Shown: in pieces, positions 35,583 to 43,551 of the stretch
Position numbering within the stretch: position 1 is the first letter of the stretch
Layout of the letters: the number at the start of each line of letters is the position of its first letter
NCBI RefSeq assembly: GCF_029783845.1
Contig: NZ_LWID01000001.1
Span: forward strand, 62,001 to 126,000
Length of the DNA: 64,000 nt
From: Volucribacter amazonae
GTDB lineage: Bacteria; Pseudomonadota; Gammaproteobacteria; Enterobacterales; Pasteurellaceae
Direction: 5' to 3'
Translations under genes and position numbers: made by a program
Notes under the pieces: model-generated
The model's database searches: none
Told to the model about the DNA's origin: nothing
Seen by the model: the letters and a program-made list of their open reading frames with translations, nothing else

Positions 35583-35999
35583 TTATTGTGCGGTTTGCTG
35601 AAACACCTTATCTGTCGCTAATTTCGCAAGAAAATTACTGCGGTTTTTATATTCAGGGTGAGTCGCCACAAACTTATCAATATGTTGCAATAATAATGAC
35701 GGCAAAGTGATATTAATTTTTTCAGCTTTTCCCATTAAATGGCTTAAATCAACATCAACAATCCCCCAAGTTAGCCCCGCATAATCTTCATTATGAATAT
35801 GGTTCTCAATGGATGTCGGTTGCGGTATATCTTCCCCGTCTTCTAACATTCCTTTAATATGAAAAGCAATAGCCTGTTTAGCATTATCATAGGCTTCTGC
35901 CATGGTATCGCCTGCCGAAAAGCACCCAGGCACATCTGGCACAATCACGCCATAAGCGTGATCCTGATCACCGATTTCGATTGCAATTGGATATAACAT
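35583..35999 (-). CDS. hicB: HicB-type antitoxin
   Basis: 138 residues. The N-terminal HicB fold reads AYGVIVPDVPGCFSAGDTMAEAY; the C-terminal part (INITLPSLLLQHIDKFVATH, KNRSNFLAKLA) is a ribbon-helix-helix DNA-binding domain of the type that represses hic promoters. AAGGAAAAAT precedes the ATG. It lies 47 bp downstream of hicA on the same strand, so toxin comes first. It would neutralise HicA and autoregulate the pair. Confidence 0.92.
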   Translation of the reverse strand: MLYPIAIEIGDQDHAYGVIVPDVPGCFSAGDTMAEAYDNAKQAIAFHIKGMLEDGEDIPQPTSIENHIHNEDYAGLTWGIVDVDLSHLMGKAEKINITLPSLLLQHIDKFVATHPEYKNRSNFLAKLATDKVFQQTAQ

Positions 36000-36046
36000 A
36001 TTTTTCCTTATATTTCGTTAAGTGGGATACGCCTTAATTAAGGGGG

Positions 36047-36229
36047 TTATTTCAACCCCGCTTGTTTTAATATTGAATTTACGGTTTTTATTGGTAAATC
36101 CTTTTTAGGGTGGGGAACTGTCACTCGTCCCTTTTTCTGTTTATGCTTAAATTGATGATGACTTCCTTCAATATTTACTAAAAACCAACCATCTTTTTCT
36201 AGCATCTTAATGATTTTTCGGCTTTCCAC
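36047..36229 (-). CDS. hicA: HicA-type mRNA interferase toxin
   Basis: 60 residues, the normal HicA size: a dsRBD-like fold with KMLEKDGWFLVNIEGSHHQF, catalytic histidine H24, then GRVTVPHPKKDLPIKTVNSI. HicA cleaves mRNA. The start codon is GTG with AGAGG five bases upstream. As part of the satellite it probably acts as an addiction module that stabilises the element. Confidence 0.92.
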   Translation of the reverse strand: MESRKIIKMLEKDGWFLVNIEGSHHQFKHKQKKGRVTVPHPKKDLPIKTVNSILKQAGLK

Positions 36230-36394
36230 ACTATCCTCTAACTTGTTTATTTGTGGTTATTATACCCACAAAAGATAATAATGCAATAAATTTATAGTTA
36301 TTATACCTACTTTTTAAGCTACGCCATTGTTATCCACTAATGTGATTTCTTGTTCTAAAAATTCTGCTTTAAGAAATATTCAAGGATTAAAAAC

Positions 36395-36616
36395 TTATTC
36401 ACGGCGTTGCGTCTGGTTTTCTATTTCATCAACATCTACCATCATCTTTTTCCACCACCTCAACCAAGCAAAAGCCAATAAAATAAGCATATTCAGCCCC
36501 AAAATACGCTTAAACAAGCCAATGATGATGATGGCTAGAAAAGCAAAAAACTGCCAAAAACCGCGAGCCCCAACCCCGTGGAATAAGGGTACCCCCTTGG
36601 GAGTACCTTTTTACAT
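36395..36616 (-). pseudogene. Small membrane-protein gene with a stop at codon 2
   Basis: The minus frame reads ATG TAA and then stays open for 71 codons: KGTPKGVPLFHGVGARGFW, a hydrophobic segment (QFFAFLAIIIIGLFKRI; LGLNMLILLAFAWL), then a charged tail ending ENQTQRRE. A single C-to-T change (CAA to TAA) would explain the stop. Alternatively translation begins at an internal codon. A hairpin GGTACCCCC/GGGAGTACC (36588-36607) overlaps the 5' end. Family unknown. Confidence 0.55.
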
Positions 36617-36741
36617 TTTATTTTTAAACTAGCCCTATCTCATTAATTATATATTCAATTTAGTTATATATTAAATCGGATAACTTTTATACTTCAATCA
36701 ATGAATTAGTTTAATTATTAGCCAAAAAGTTACGATTTTCG

Positions 36742-36840
36742 GTTAAGAAGTTAAGAATGGGTTAAGAAATAACTTCAATGCCACTCAATTTTTTATTATT
36801 AAATTCATATAGTTATACTCAAAAAAGTTAAGAAGTTAAG
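36742..36840. repeat. Right iteron cluster (GTTAAGAA x4)
   Basis: GTTAAGAA, the complement of the left cluster's TTCTTAAC, occurs at 36742, 36750, 36761 and 36827, with a partial fifth copy at 36835. It lies about 80 bp beyond the integrase stop in AT-rich DNA. Together with the left cluster it makes an inverted pair flanking the satellite's gene block. The rest of 36617-36920 shows no gene. Confidence 0.68.
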
Positions 36841-36920
36841 TTTTTTTCACAAAAAAAGTTTTGCTCGATGAAAAATAAGTAACAATAGTAATTTAATTTC
36901 TTTTTGTTATAAAAAAGAAG

Positions 36921-38180
36921 TTAGCCATTAACCAGCTTTAAATGAAATTTAGGCAATGTTTGATTACTGGCTTGCTCGACAAAATCCCCCCACCATTGCA
37001 ACATTTTAGCCCTTTGTTCTAAATATAAAGCGTGATTATACGCTGCTCTAACTTTGTCTTTATCCATATGCGACAAAGCCACTTCAATATAATCCTTGTT
37101 AAATCCTTGTTCATTTAATGCGGTGCTAGCAATACTTCGCAAGCCGTGAGCCACTAACTTACCTTGATAGCCCATACGCTTAATAGCGGCGTTAGCGGTT
37201 TGAGTATTGCAATGCTTGCTAGGATCTTTAATACTTGGAAATAAATACGTTCGCCCCTTATTTATTTTCTTAATTTCTCGCAATACCGCTACCGCTTGCC
37301 TGCTTAATGGTATTAGATGAACTCTACCGCTGTTATCCCCTTTAATCCCCTTTTTAACCATTACCCGCCATATCTTTTTACTCTCGTCTATATCTTCAAA
37401 TTTAGCGGTAGCTGCTTCCGCTGGTCTTGTCAATGTGAGTAACTGCCATTGAATAAGTAGCCTTGTTTGGATATGAATCTGAGCATTAGCTAGCGTCATT
37501 AGAAATTCCCCCAGGTCTTCAGGTCTGATAGTTTTCATATGTTGCACTGTTGGGCTATCAAAGGCTTTAGATAATTCAGCCATACGATTATCTATAATCA
37601 AATCGTGATGTTTAGCATAGGTCATAATTTCATTAAGTTTTTGAATAGTCCGCTTTAAGGTTTCTAGTGTCCCCCTTGCTTGTATTTTAAATGCCTTAAT
37701 CGCCATACTTGCGGTTATTTCAGATATAGGCATATCGCCAAAGGCTGGCAACAAATAACGCTCAACAAGGCGCCATACATCTTTGGCATAATCAGCTGAA
37801 AAATTAGCCCTTGTTTGCCTGTCCTTAAACCAATCTTCCGCAACACGTCTAAACGTTGAACGCAATGCCCTTGTTTTGGCTAATTTCTCTTGTTGTCGCT
37901 GAATATTCGGATCGATACCTTGAATTAATAATGCTCTATATTGACTCTTTATCTCTCTGGCTTGCTTTAGTGTGATTTCTGGATATGTACCAATGGTGAT
38001 CCAAGTGCGAGATTGTGAAAAGGGTTTGATATACCTAAACCGCCATATTTTTGTCATCTTTGGACTATGGTTTTTCTTCTCAACATATAAATATAGTCCA
38101 TCACCGTCATTTAATGGACTATCAGCAGGCTTAGCCCTCTCTACTTGTGTATTGTTTAATGCGTTGGATTTTCTAGGCAT
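36921..38180 (-). CDS. int: P4-type tyrosine integrase
   Basis: 419 residues. The N-terminal arm-binding domain (DUF4102 type) reads NDGDGLYLYVEKK...WRFRY...TIGTYPEITLKQAR. Catalytic residues are in place: R252 (TLTRPAEAA), H345 and R348 (HGLRS), H371 (LSHMDKD), and Y381 (AAYNH). GGGGGC precedes the ATG. It lies next to the ssrA 3' end with the gene reading away from ssrA, the standard arrangement of an ssrA-integrated element. Several TGGACTATG words in and before its 5' end probably bind the protein itself. Confidence 0.93.
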   Translation of the reverse strand: MPRKSNALNNTQVERAKPADSPLNDGDGLYLYVEKKNHSPKMTKIWRFRYIKPFSQSRTWITIGTYPEITLKQAREIKSQYRALLIQGIDPNIQRQQEKLAKTRALRSTFRRVAEDWFKDRQTRANFSADYAKDVWRLVERYLLPAFGDMPISEITASMAIKAFKIQARGTLETLKRTIQKLNEIMTYAKHHDLIIDNRMAELSKAFDSPTVQHMKTIRPEDLGEFLMTLANAQIHIQTRLLIQWQLLTLTRPAEAATAKFEDIDESKKIWRVMVKKGIKGDNSGRVHLIPLSRQAVAVLREIKKINKGRTYLFPSIKDPSKHCNTQTANAAIKRMGYQGKLVAHGLRSIASTALNEQGFNKDYIEVALSHMDKDKVRAAYNHALYLEQRAKMLQWWGDFVEQASNQTLPKFHLKLVNG

Positions 38181-38228
38181 AACGCCCCCTTTTTATGGTT
38201 TATGGACTATGAAATTTTGACTAGTTTA

Positions 38229-38256
38229 GTTCATAGTCCATACCATAGTCCATAAA
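38229..38256. repeat. Right copy of the 28-bp direct repeat
   Basis: Identical to 27144-27171. It lies 49 bp upstream of the integrase ATG and about 110 bp from ssrA, with further TGGACTATG-like words at 38094, 38125 and 38204. Position fits integrase arm sites or an operator controlling int. Confidence 0.75.
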
Positions 38257-38298
38257 TACTGCGTTAGTGTGCGTTTGTTTGATTTAATTTGAGTTAAT

Positions 38299-38333
38299 AA
38301 AAAAGCCTTGAAGGCTTATGCCACAAGGCTTTA
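38299..38333 (-). terminator. Terminator now serving ssrA
   Basis: On the minus strand AAAGCCTTG pairs with CAAGGCTTT across a 13-base loop and six T follow. It is about 35 bases downstream of the tmRNA CCA end and belongs to the satellite, which thus supplies a new terminator to its target gene. Confidence 0.8.
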
Positions 38334-38366
38334 TGCGTCAATTTGCATTTGTTTGATTTATGTTTC

Positions 38367-38733
38367 TGGTGGAGCTGGGGGGAGTTGAACCCCCGTCCGA
38401 AATTCCTCTACCTTCAGTACTACATGTTTAGTCTGGTCTTTAGTTTCACTTATTCACTGCGGACAGACACGCGATAAATAAGCTAGCTTGGTTTAATTTA
38501 ACGTTTCGATCCTCAAGCGGTGGCGTCCACGCGATCTCGTTTGGGTTTGACTCCTCTTGATCCCCGTCTTACGAGCGAAAGCTAGGGAGAGAAGGCTATG
38601 AGCAGGTTATTAAGCTGCTAAAGCGTATTGTTCGTCGTTTGCGACTATTTTTTTGCGGTTTATTTACGAGGCCTACCGCACCTCGACATGCACCTTGGGC
38701 TTCGCTAATCCCGTCGAATCCAAAATCAGCCCC
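38367..38733 (-). ncRNA. ssrA: Transfer-messenger RNA
   Basis: The 5' end reads GGGGCTGATTTTGGATTCGA, and the 3' end has GGTTCAACTCCCCCCAGC leading to an encoded CCA. The tag frame (38642-38610, resume codon GCA) encodes ANDEQYALAA and a stop, the Haemophilus-type tag. The gene is intact although the satellite is inserted at its 3' end, so the insertion restores the terminal sequence. tmRNA with SmpB rescues stalled ribosomes. Confidence 0.97.
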
Positions 38734-38785
38734 AAAATTGGCTCGGATTATAACAAAATTTAGTGATAAAGCAAAATTAATCTAC

Positions 38786-39700
38786 TTAATTCAAGGGTAT
38801 TGCACTAAAAACAACCAATAAAATGGGGGCTATAATATTGGTAATAAAACCAAAACTTATGGCTAATGGTACAACCCCTATTCCGCCTGCTCGTTGGATA
38901 ATAGGTAGGTTAACATCTAAAGCGGTAGCACCTGCCACGCCAATTGCCGCGGCACGAAAACCTTTCATTAATAATGGAATTAAAAATAGGCTTAAAATTT
39001 CCTTTAATAAATCATTAAGAAAAGCAATGCTACCAAACACAGCTCCCCAAGCATCATGAATAATCACGCTAGACAGCGTGTACCAACCTAATCCTGATGC
39101 CATGGCTAAGCCTTGTGTAATAGGAAGATCTAACCATAATGCCGCCATAGCACCGCCGAGTAAAGAGGTCAGGATCATAATAAGTGCAGTATAAATGCCT
39201 TGTTTATTAAAGAAAACTTGCATTAGAGAAATCCCATTATTGCGTAATTGAATTCCCACCAAGAAAATTAGCATGACAAGAAGATAAGTGCTGCTATCCG
39301 CTGGTAAAATAACGTTATTTTGGACAAATAGACCTATTATAAACCCAATAATAACCGTACCACATAGCTTAAAAGAATCCCATAATAATCCCCAACGGGA
39401 AGTAATTTGTTGTTGGGAATGATGAAAAGAAGTTTGAGTATTTAATTTATCATAAAAGATTAATCCGAATAGATTGCAACCATTAATCAGCAGAGCAAAA
39501 ATAAGTGCGGAAGAGGCAATCTGCGGTAATTTTTGCATAATATTATCCAATTGCCCAAGATGATAGCCCATAACAAATAAAATAATATAAAGCAACAACA
39601 TCAAAAGTTGGTTAATTTTCGCTAAGACTTTCCTCGCTTTTACTTTTACACAATAGCCCAAAAACATAGGGGCAAGAATAATCATCAATCCTTCAAACAT
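38786..39700 (-). CDS. lysO: LysO/YbjE-family lysine exporter
   Basis: About 304 residues with eight or more membrane segments. LysO (DUF340) features are visible: LIFLVGIQLRNNG, ASGLGWYTLSSVII and FLNDLLKEILSLFLIPLL. In E. coli this inner-membrane protein exports lysine. The ATG at 39700 begins the usual short N-terminus; the longer frame to 39793 would run into the ybjD leader. It diverges from ybjD, its neighbour region in enteric bacteria as well. Confidence 0.85.
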   Translation of the reverse strand: MFEGLMIILAPMFLGYCVKVKARKVLAKINQLLMLLLYIILFVMGYHLGQLDNIMQKLPQIASSALIFALLINGCNLFGLIFYDKLNTQTSFHHSQQQITSRWGLLWDSFKLCGTVIIGFIIGLFVQNNVILPADSSTYLLVMLIFLVGIQLRNNGISLMQVFFNKQGIYTALIMILTSLLGGAMAALWLDLPITQGLAMASGLGWYTLSSVIIHDAWGAVFGSIAFLNDLLKEILSLFLIPLLMKGFRAAAIGVAGATALDVNLPIIQRAGGIGVVPLAISFGFITNIIAPILLVVFSAIPLN

Positions 39701-39816
39701 AATAAATTCGTTTTTTGCTAAAATACATGCTAAGCTAAAAATCAAGGCAAAATTATAACAAAGTGCGGTATGATTTCGCATTATTTTTTGCATTGATAAT
39801 AGGAAGAAAAATCATT

Positions 39817-41415
39817 ATGTATCTATATAACATTGATATTGTGGGCTTTCGTGGCATCAATCGTTTATCCATGCAATTACGCCCTGAAATGGTTTTAATT
39901 GGCGAAAATGCTTGGGGAAAATCCAGTTTATTATCGGCTTTAAGTTTAATTTTCAATCCCAATAAAAGCCTTTATCAATTTACCCCTGATGATTTTCATC
40001 TTGAATATCAAGCTGATCAAGATGAAACACGTCAACATCGTCATATTACCTTGTTATTTCGTTTTTGCGAAAAATATCAAGGCGAGCTAGAACAACAAAA
40101 TACCCCACTTTATCAACAAGTTATGGTAAGTCATCAACCAGATCAACCTAAACACATTTATCTGCGTGTTACTGGGGATTGGCTTGAAAATGATAATATC
40201 ATCACAGATTACAGTTTTTTAGATCCACAGGGCGAAACCCTACAACCGCTTTCAAAAGAAAAACTGGTTTATTCTCTTATTAGTCAGCACCCTGTTTACC
40301 GTTTTCGTGATGCTCAATTACAGCAAGATTTTCATCAGCTTTCGCCCTTATTACTTGATCAACCTCGCCAACCTGAACAAGAAAAAATTCAAGAGGAAAT
40401 TAGGGCGGTGGCATTATTGCTCCGTTACTACTTTTTACAACAAGATCAATATCGTCAACTGATTCATCAATTAAAAGATACTTCGCTACTCTGGCAAAAA
40501 GCACAATCTTTAACCCAAAAATTACAACAGCCCAATAGCGATCATTTAAAGAAACGCCTATTTCAAGCCCTTTCTTCACTCTTTATCCAACATAAAAATA
40601 TTCATTTTAATAAAAACACCCGTCCAATTATTTTATTTGAGGATCTGGGAGCAAATTTACACCCAAGAATGATGGCAATAGCTTGGTGTTTGGCACAATC
40701 TTTACCTATTCAGCGTATTACAACCACCAACTCCGTTGAATTACTCGCTCAAGTAGAATTATTTTCAATTTGCCGTTTAGTACGTTATCAAAGCGACACC
40801 CAAGCCTACCAATTAACGCATCATCATATCAATAAAGAAGATTTACGCCGTCTTAATTTTCATGTGCATTATAACCGTAGTCTTGCTTTATTTGCTCGTA
40901 TGTGGATTTTAGTAGAGGGCGAAACCGAAGTTTGGATTTTATCGGAATTAGCCAAATTACTGGATATTCATTTAGATATCTATGGTATTCGTCTTGTTGA
41001 ATTTGCACAATCTGGTTTAAAACCCTTAATCAAATATGCCAAAGCCATGGGTATTCAATGGTATGTGCTTACTGATGGTGATGATGCAGGCTTAAAATAT
41101 GCGGAAATTGTCAAAAATATGCTACCAGAATATGAAAACGCCTCACAACGCCTAACAGTATTACCACAAAAAGACATTGAACATTTCTTTTATACTCAAG
41201 GGTTTAGCCAAATTTTTATCCGTTTAGCCCGCTGGCAACCCCATAAAAATTATTATCCTACCAGTAAAATTATCCAACGAGCAATCCAACGTAGCTCTAA
41301 ACCAGATTTAGCCCTTGCCCTTTGTGCTGAAATGCGTAAGCAAGGCAAAAATGCAATCCCCAGTTTATTCCGTCATCTCTTTCGCAAAGTGCTTGCTTTA
41401 ACCAAAGAAAATTAG
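39817..41415 (+). CDS. ybjD: YbjD-like OLD-family ATP-dependent endonuclease
   Basis: 532 residues. The ABC-type ATPase head has Walker A GENAWGKSS near residue 30 and a late LFEDLGANLHPRM Walker B/D-loop block. A C-terminal TOPRIM domain follows with LVEGETEVWIL and LTDGDDAGLKYA, the metal-binding acidic residues. OLD nucleases include phage-exclusion proteins, but the YbjD class is chromosomal and its task is unclear. The ATG at 39817 has AGGAAG upstream. An uptake signal lies in the shared lysO/ybjD promoter region. Confidence 0.88.
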   Translation: MYLYNIDIVGFRGINRLSMQLRPEMVLIGENAWGKSSLLSALSLIFNPNKSLYQFTPDDFHLEYQADQDETRQHRHITLLFRFCEKYQGELEQQNTPLYQQVMVSHQPDQPKHIYLRVTGDWLENDNIITDYSFLDPQGETLQPLSKEKLVYSLISQHPVYRFRDAQLQQDFHQLSPLLLDQPRQPEQEKIQEEIRAVALLLRYYFLQQDQYRQLIHQLKDTSLLWQKAQSLTQKLQQPNSDHLKKRLFQALSSLFIQHKNIHFNKNTRPIILFEDLGANLHPRMMAIAWCLAQSLPIQRITTTNSVELLAQVELFSICRLVRYQSDTQAYQLTHHHINKEDLRRLNFHVHYNRSLALFARMWILVEGETEVWILSELAKLLDIHLDIYGIRLVEFAQSGLKPLIKYAKAMGIQWYVLTDGDDAGLKYAEIVKNMLPEYENASQRLTVLPQKDIEHFFYTQGFSQIFIRLARWQPHKNYYPTSKIIQRAIQRSSKPDLALALCAEMRKQGKNAIPSLFRHLFRKVLALTKEN

Positions 41416-41437
41416 AAAAACTGGTTGTATATACAGT

Positions 41438-41476
41438 AAAGTGCGGTTAAAATTAGCAAAATTTTTACCGCACTTT
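41438..41476. terminator. Inverted uptake-signal pair between ybjD and dinB
   Basis: AAAGTGCGGT (41438-41447) and ACCGCACTTT (41467-41476) face each other with AAAATT/AATTTT complementarity inside, giving a long hairpin 23 bases after the ybjD stop and ending 9 bases before the dinB ATG. Paired uptake signals often double as terminators in this family; no U-run follows here, so it may instead shape the dinB leader. Confidence 0.7.
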
Positions 41477-41485
41477 CTGTTTATT

Positions 41486-42559
41486 ATGGCAACTATCTCA
41501 ACATATCGCAAAATTATTCATATTGATATGGATTGTTTTTATGCTTCCATAGAAATGCGAGAAAACCCAGCCCTTATGGGTAAACCTATGGCTGTGGGCG
41601 GAAAACCTCATCAACGTGGTGTATTAACAACCTGTAATTATGAGGCTCGTCAATTTGGTTTACATAGTGCCATGTCCTCGGCTGAGGCAGTAAAACGTTG
41701 CCCCCAATTAATTCTTGTTCCGCCTAATTTCCCTTTGTATCAACAAGTTTCCCAACAAATTCATCAAATTTTTCAACAATATACCGATATTATTGAGCCA
41801 CTTTCCCTTGATGAGGCTTATTTAGATGTGAGCGAATGTCATCAATATTCGGGATCAGCAACTTGGATTGCTCAAGCCATTCGCCAACAAATTGCCAAAG
41901 AACTAAATCTCACCGCCTCGGCGGGCATTGCACCGCTAAAATTCCTTGCCAAAATTGCCTCGGATAAAAATAAACCTAACGGACAATTTGTGATTACGCC
42001 CGATAAAATCGCTGATTTTATCAAACCCCTCTCCCTCTCCGCCCTACCTGGTGTAGGTAAAGTTACCGCACAAAAATTACAACAACTCGGCTTACTCACT
42101 TGCACTGATGTACAACAACATTCCCTGCATTTCTTGCTTGAACATTTTGGTAAACAGGGACAACGCATTTGGAATTTTAGTCATGGTATTGATGAACGAT
42201 CCGTTAATCCGCCAAGCCAACCCAAATCCCTTGGGGTAGAAACCACCTTATTAAAAAATATCGCCGATTTGCAACAAGCTCAAAGCATATTGAAAGCCCT
42301 TTACCAAAAACTCAAACAACGGCTCGCAAAATACCCTCAGATTACCTTAACCCAAGGGCATAAGTTAGGCATTAAGCTAAAATTTGAGGATTTTCAAGTA
42401 ACCACCTTAGAAAAAACGGGGTTACCCTTTAATCAAAACAACTTTCAACAATTACTTGAACATATTTGGACAAGAAGACAAGGACGTAAAATTCGTTTAA
42501 TTGGCTTACATATTCAATTAACTGAACCAAAGAAACAACAGCAAATGAGTTTGTGGTAG
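41486..42559 (+). CDS. dinB: DNA polymerase IV
   Basis: 357-residue Y-family translesion polymerase. The catalytic palm has HIDMDCFYASIEMRENPAL and LDEAYLDVSE with the metal-binding acidic residues; the ASAGIAPLKFLAKIASDKNKPNG block and the little-finger domain (SLGVETTLLKN) are complete. It ends in KKQQQMSLW, a Qxx(L/M)xLW-like clamp-binding motif. The ATG at 41486 is chosen because the longer frame starts inside an uptake-signal hairpin. No LexA box was recognised. Confidence 0.95.
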   Translation: MATISTYRKIIHIDMDCFYASIEMRENPALMGKPMAVGGKPHQRGVLTTCNYEARQFGLHSAMSSAEAVKRCPQLILVPPNFPLYQQVSQQIHQIFQQYTDIIEPLSLDEAYLDVSECHQYSGSATWIAQAIRQQIAKELNLTASAGIAPLKFLAKIASDKNKPNGQFVITPDKIADFIKPLSLSALPGVGKVTAQKLQQLGLLTCTDVQQHSLHFLLEHFGKQGQRIWNFSHGIDERSVNPPSQPKSLGVETTLLKNIADLQQAQSILKALYQKLKQRLAKYPQITLTQGHKLGIKLKFEDFQVTTLEKTGLPFNQNNFQQLLEHIWTRRQGRKIRLIGLHIQLTEPKKQQQMSLW

Positions 42560-42647
42560 GAAGTTTATAAACTATACTAGAGACTACTCATATTTAAAAT
42601 AAAATGTATCAATAAGAGAAATTGCTAAACCTGACTAGGATATTGAT

Positions 42648-43427
42648 ATGAAATTGAATGACAGACAAATAAAATATGGTTTTAACTATTATATTAAAGA
42701 GGAACAAGAAAAAATAAAAACAGTTGTTGAATTGTCTGAATATAATGGTGAAAACATACTTTCAATTGGTTGTACGCAACTTGATTACTGGATAAAAAAA
42801 CATAATAAAAAAGAAAAGGATAAAAAAAGAATTTTAAATGACTGGTGTACATTTTTAGAGCAAAACCCCACTGCTTTCACTGAACTTTATTTTCATTCAC
42901 GAATGCCACAAAAATTGTTTGATGCAGTTTGTCATCAAAAACAATTGAAACGATTAGAAATAAAGTGGGGTGCTTATAAAGATATTTCTGCCATTGAAAA
43001 TCTGGAAAATATTGAACTGTTGTGCATTGGTTCAGGAGCAAGTGTTGAAAGTATAGAACCATTGTCTAAGCTCAAAAGTATCATTGCTTTATCAGTTGAA
43101 AACTTTCAAAAAATCACAAATTATGACGTCTTGGTTAAACTGAACCACCTTGAAAGTTTGAGTATTTCGGGAAATGATATGACCCCACAATATATTAAAA
43201 TAGACAATATTGATTTTTTGCGAAATTTGCCTCAATTACGTTTTTTCACACTTTTAACAGAACGGCTTCAAAATAAGGACTATACGCCAATTTTGGAATT
43301 AAAAAATTTAGAACATTTAACATTAAGTAATAATCGTGAAGTTTCTAAACTTTATCATGAGTTAATAAAATTACCTAAATTGAAATGGGGACTTTTAAAA
43401 AGTAACCCTAAACTCTATGAAAAATAG
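42648..43427 (+). CDS. Leucine-rich-repeat orphan protein
   Basis: 259 residues with irregular leucine-rich repeats from about residue 95: LKRLEIKWGAYKDISAIENL, IELLCIGSGASVESIEPLSKL, LESLSISGNDM, LEHLTLSNNREV. No signal peptide. Base composition is clearly more AT-rich than dinB or uvrB, suggesting acquisition. Such short cytoplasmic LRR orphans in Pasteurellaceae and Neisseria are sometimes linked to effector/immunity clusters, but no partner is present here. Function unknown. Confidence 0.7.
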   Translation: MKLNDRQIKYGFNYYIKEEQEKIKTVVELSEYNGENILSIGCTQLDYWIKKHNKKEKDKKRILNDWCTFLEQNPTAFTELYFHSRMPQKLFDAVCHQKQLKRLEIKWGAYKDISAIENLENIELLCIGSGASVESIEPLSKLKSIIALSVENFQKITNYDVLVKLNHLESLSISGNDMTPQYIKIDNIDFLRNLPQLRFFTLLTERLQNKDYTPILELKNLEHLTLSNNREVSKLYHELIKLPKLKWGLLKSNPKLYEK

Positions 43428-43453
43428 AGGAAATAAAGGAAATAGTCTTAAAA

Positions 43454-43550
43454 TATAGTCATTTCAATTTAAAATAAGACAAGGCGACACGCCAAAAATA
43501 ATACAACGAGGCGTGCCAACGCTGTATTATTTTAAAGTGGGACGACTATA
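43454..43550. repeat. TATAGTCG palindromic repeat
   Basis: 97 bp from TATAGTCATTTCAATTTAAA to TTTAAAGTGGGACGACTATA with the GACACGCC / GGCGTGCC inner arms. It fills the gap between the convergent LRR gene and uvrB and ends one base before the uvrB stop codon. Confidence 0.9.
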
Positions 43551-43551
43551 T

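Larger units (their letters stand above)
27074..38380. mobile_element. P4-like integrative satellite in ssrA
   Basis: About 11.3 kb between the ssrA 3' end and its partial duplicate. Gene order on the minus strand, reading from the integrase: int, a broken small membrane gene, hicA-hicB, an unknown membrane protein, two AlpA-like regulators, a winged-helix protein, a Rha-type regulator, a small protein, an AntA-type regulator, an Ash/Icd-like region, two small proteins, and an SF3 helicase. No capsid, tail, lysis or conjugation genes are present, so it must depend on a helper or be dormant. All genes read the same way. It carries three uptake signals (about 29950, 30262, 30318), so it has lived in this family. 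Confidence 0.82.

Noticed and set aside
36327..36632. 101-residue plus-strand frame before a hairpin with T-run
   Set aside because: The opposite strand has the more protein-like reading (hydrophobic segment plus charged tail), so this is probably its shadow.
39817..41415. OLD-family gene ybjD as a phage-defence system
   Set aside because: It is beside lysO as in enteric core genomes and lacks a partner helicase such as GajB; most likely a core gene.
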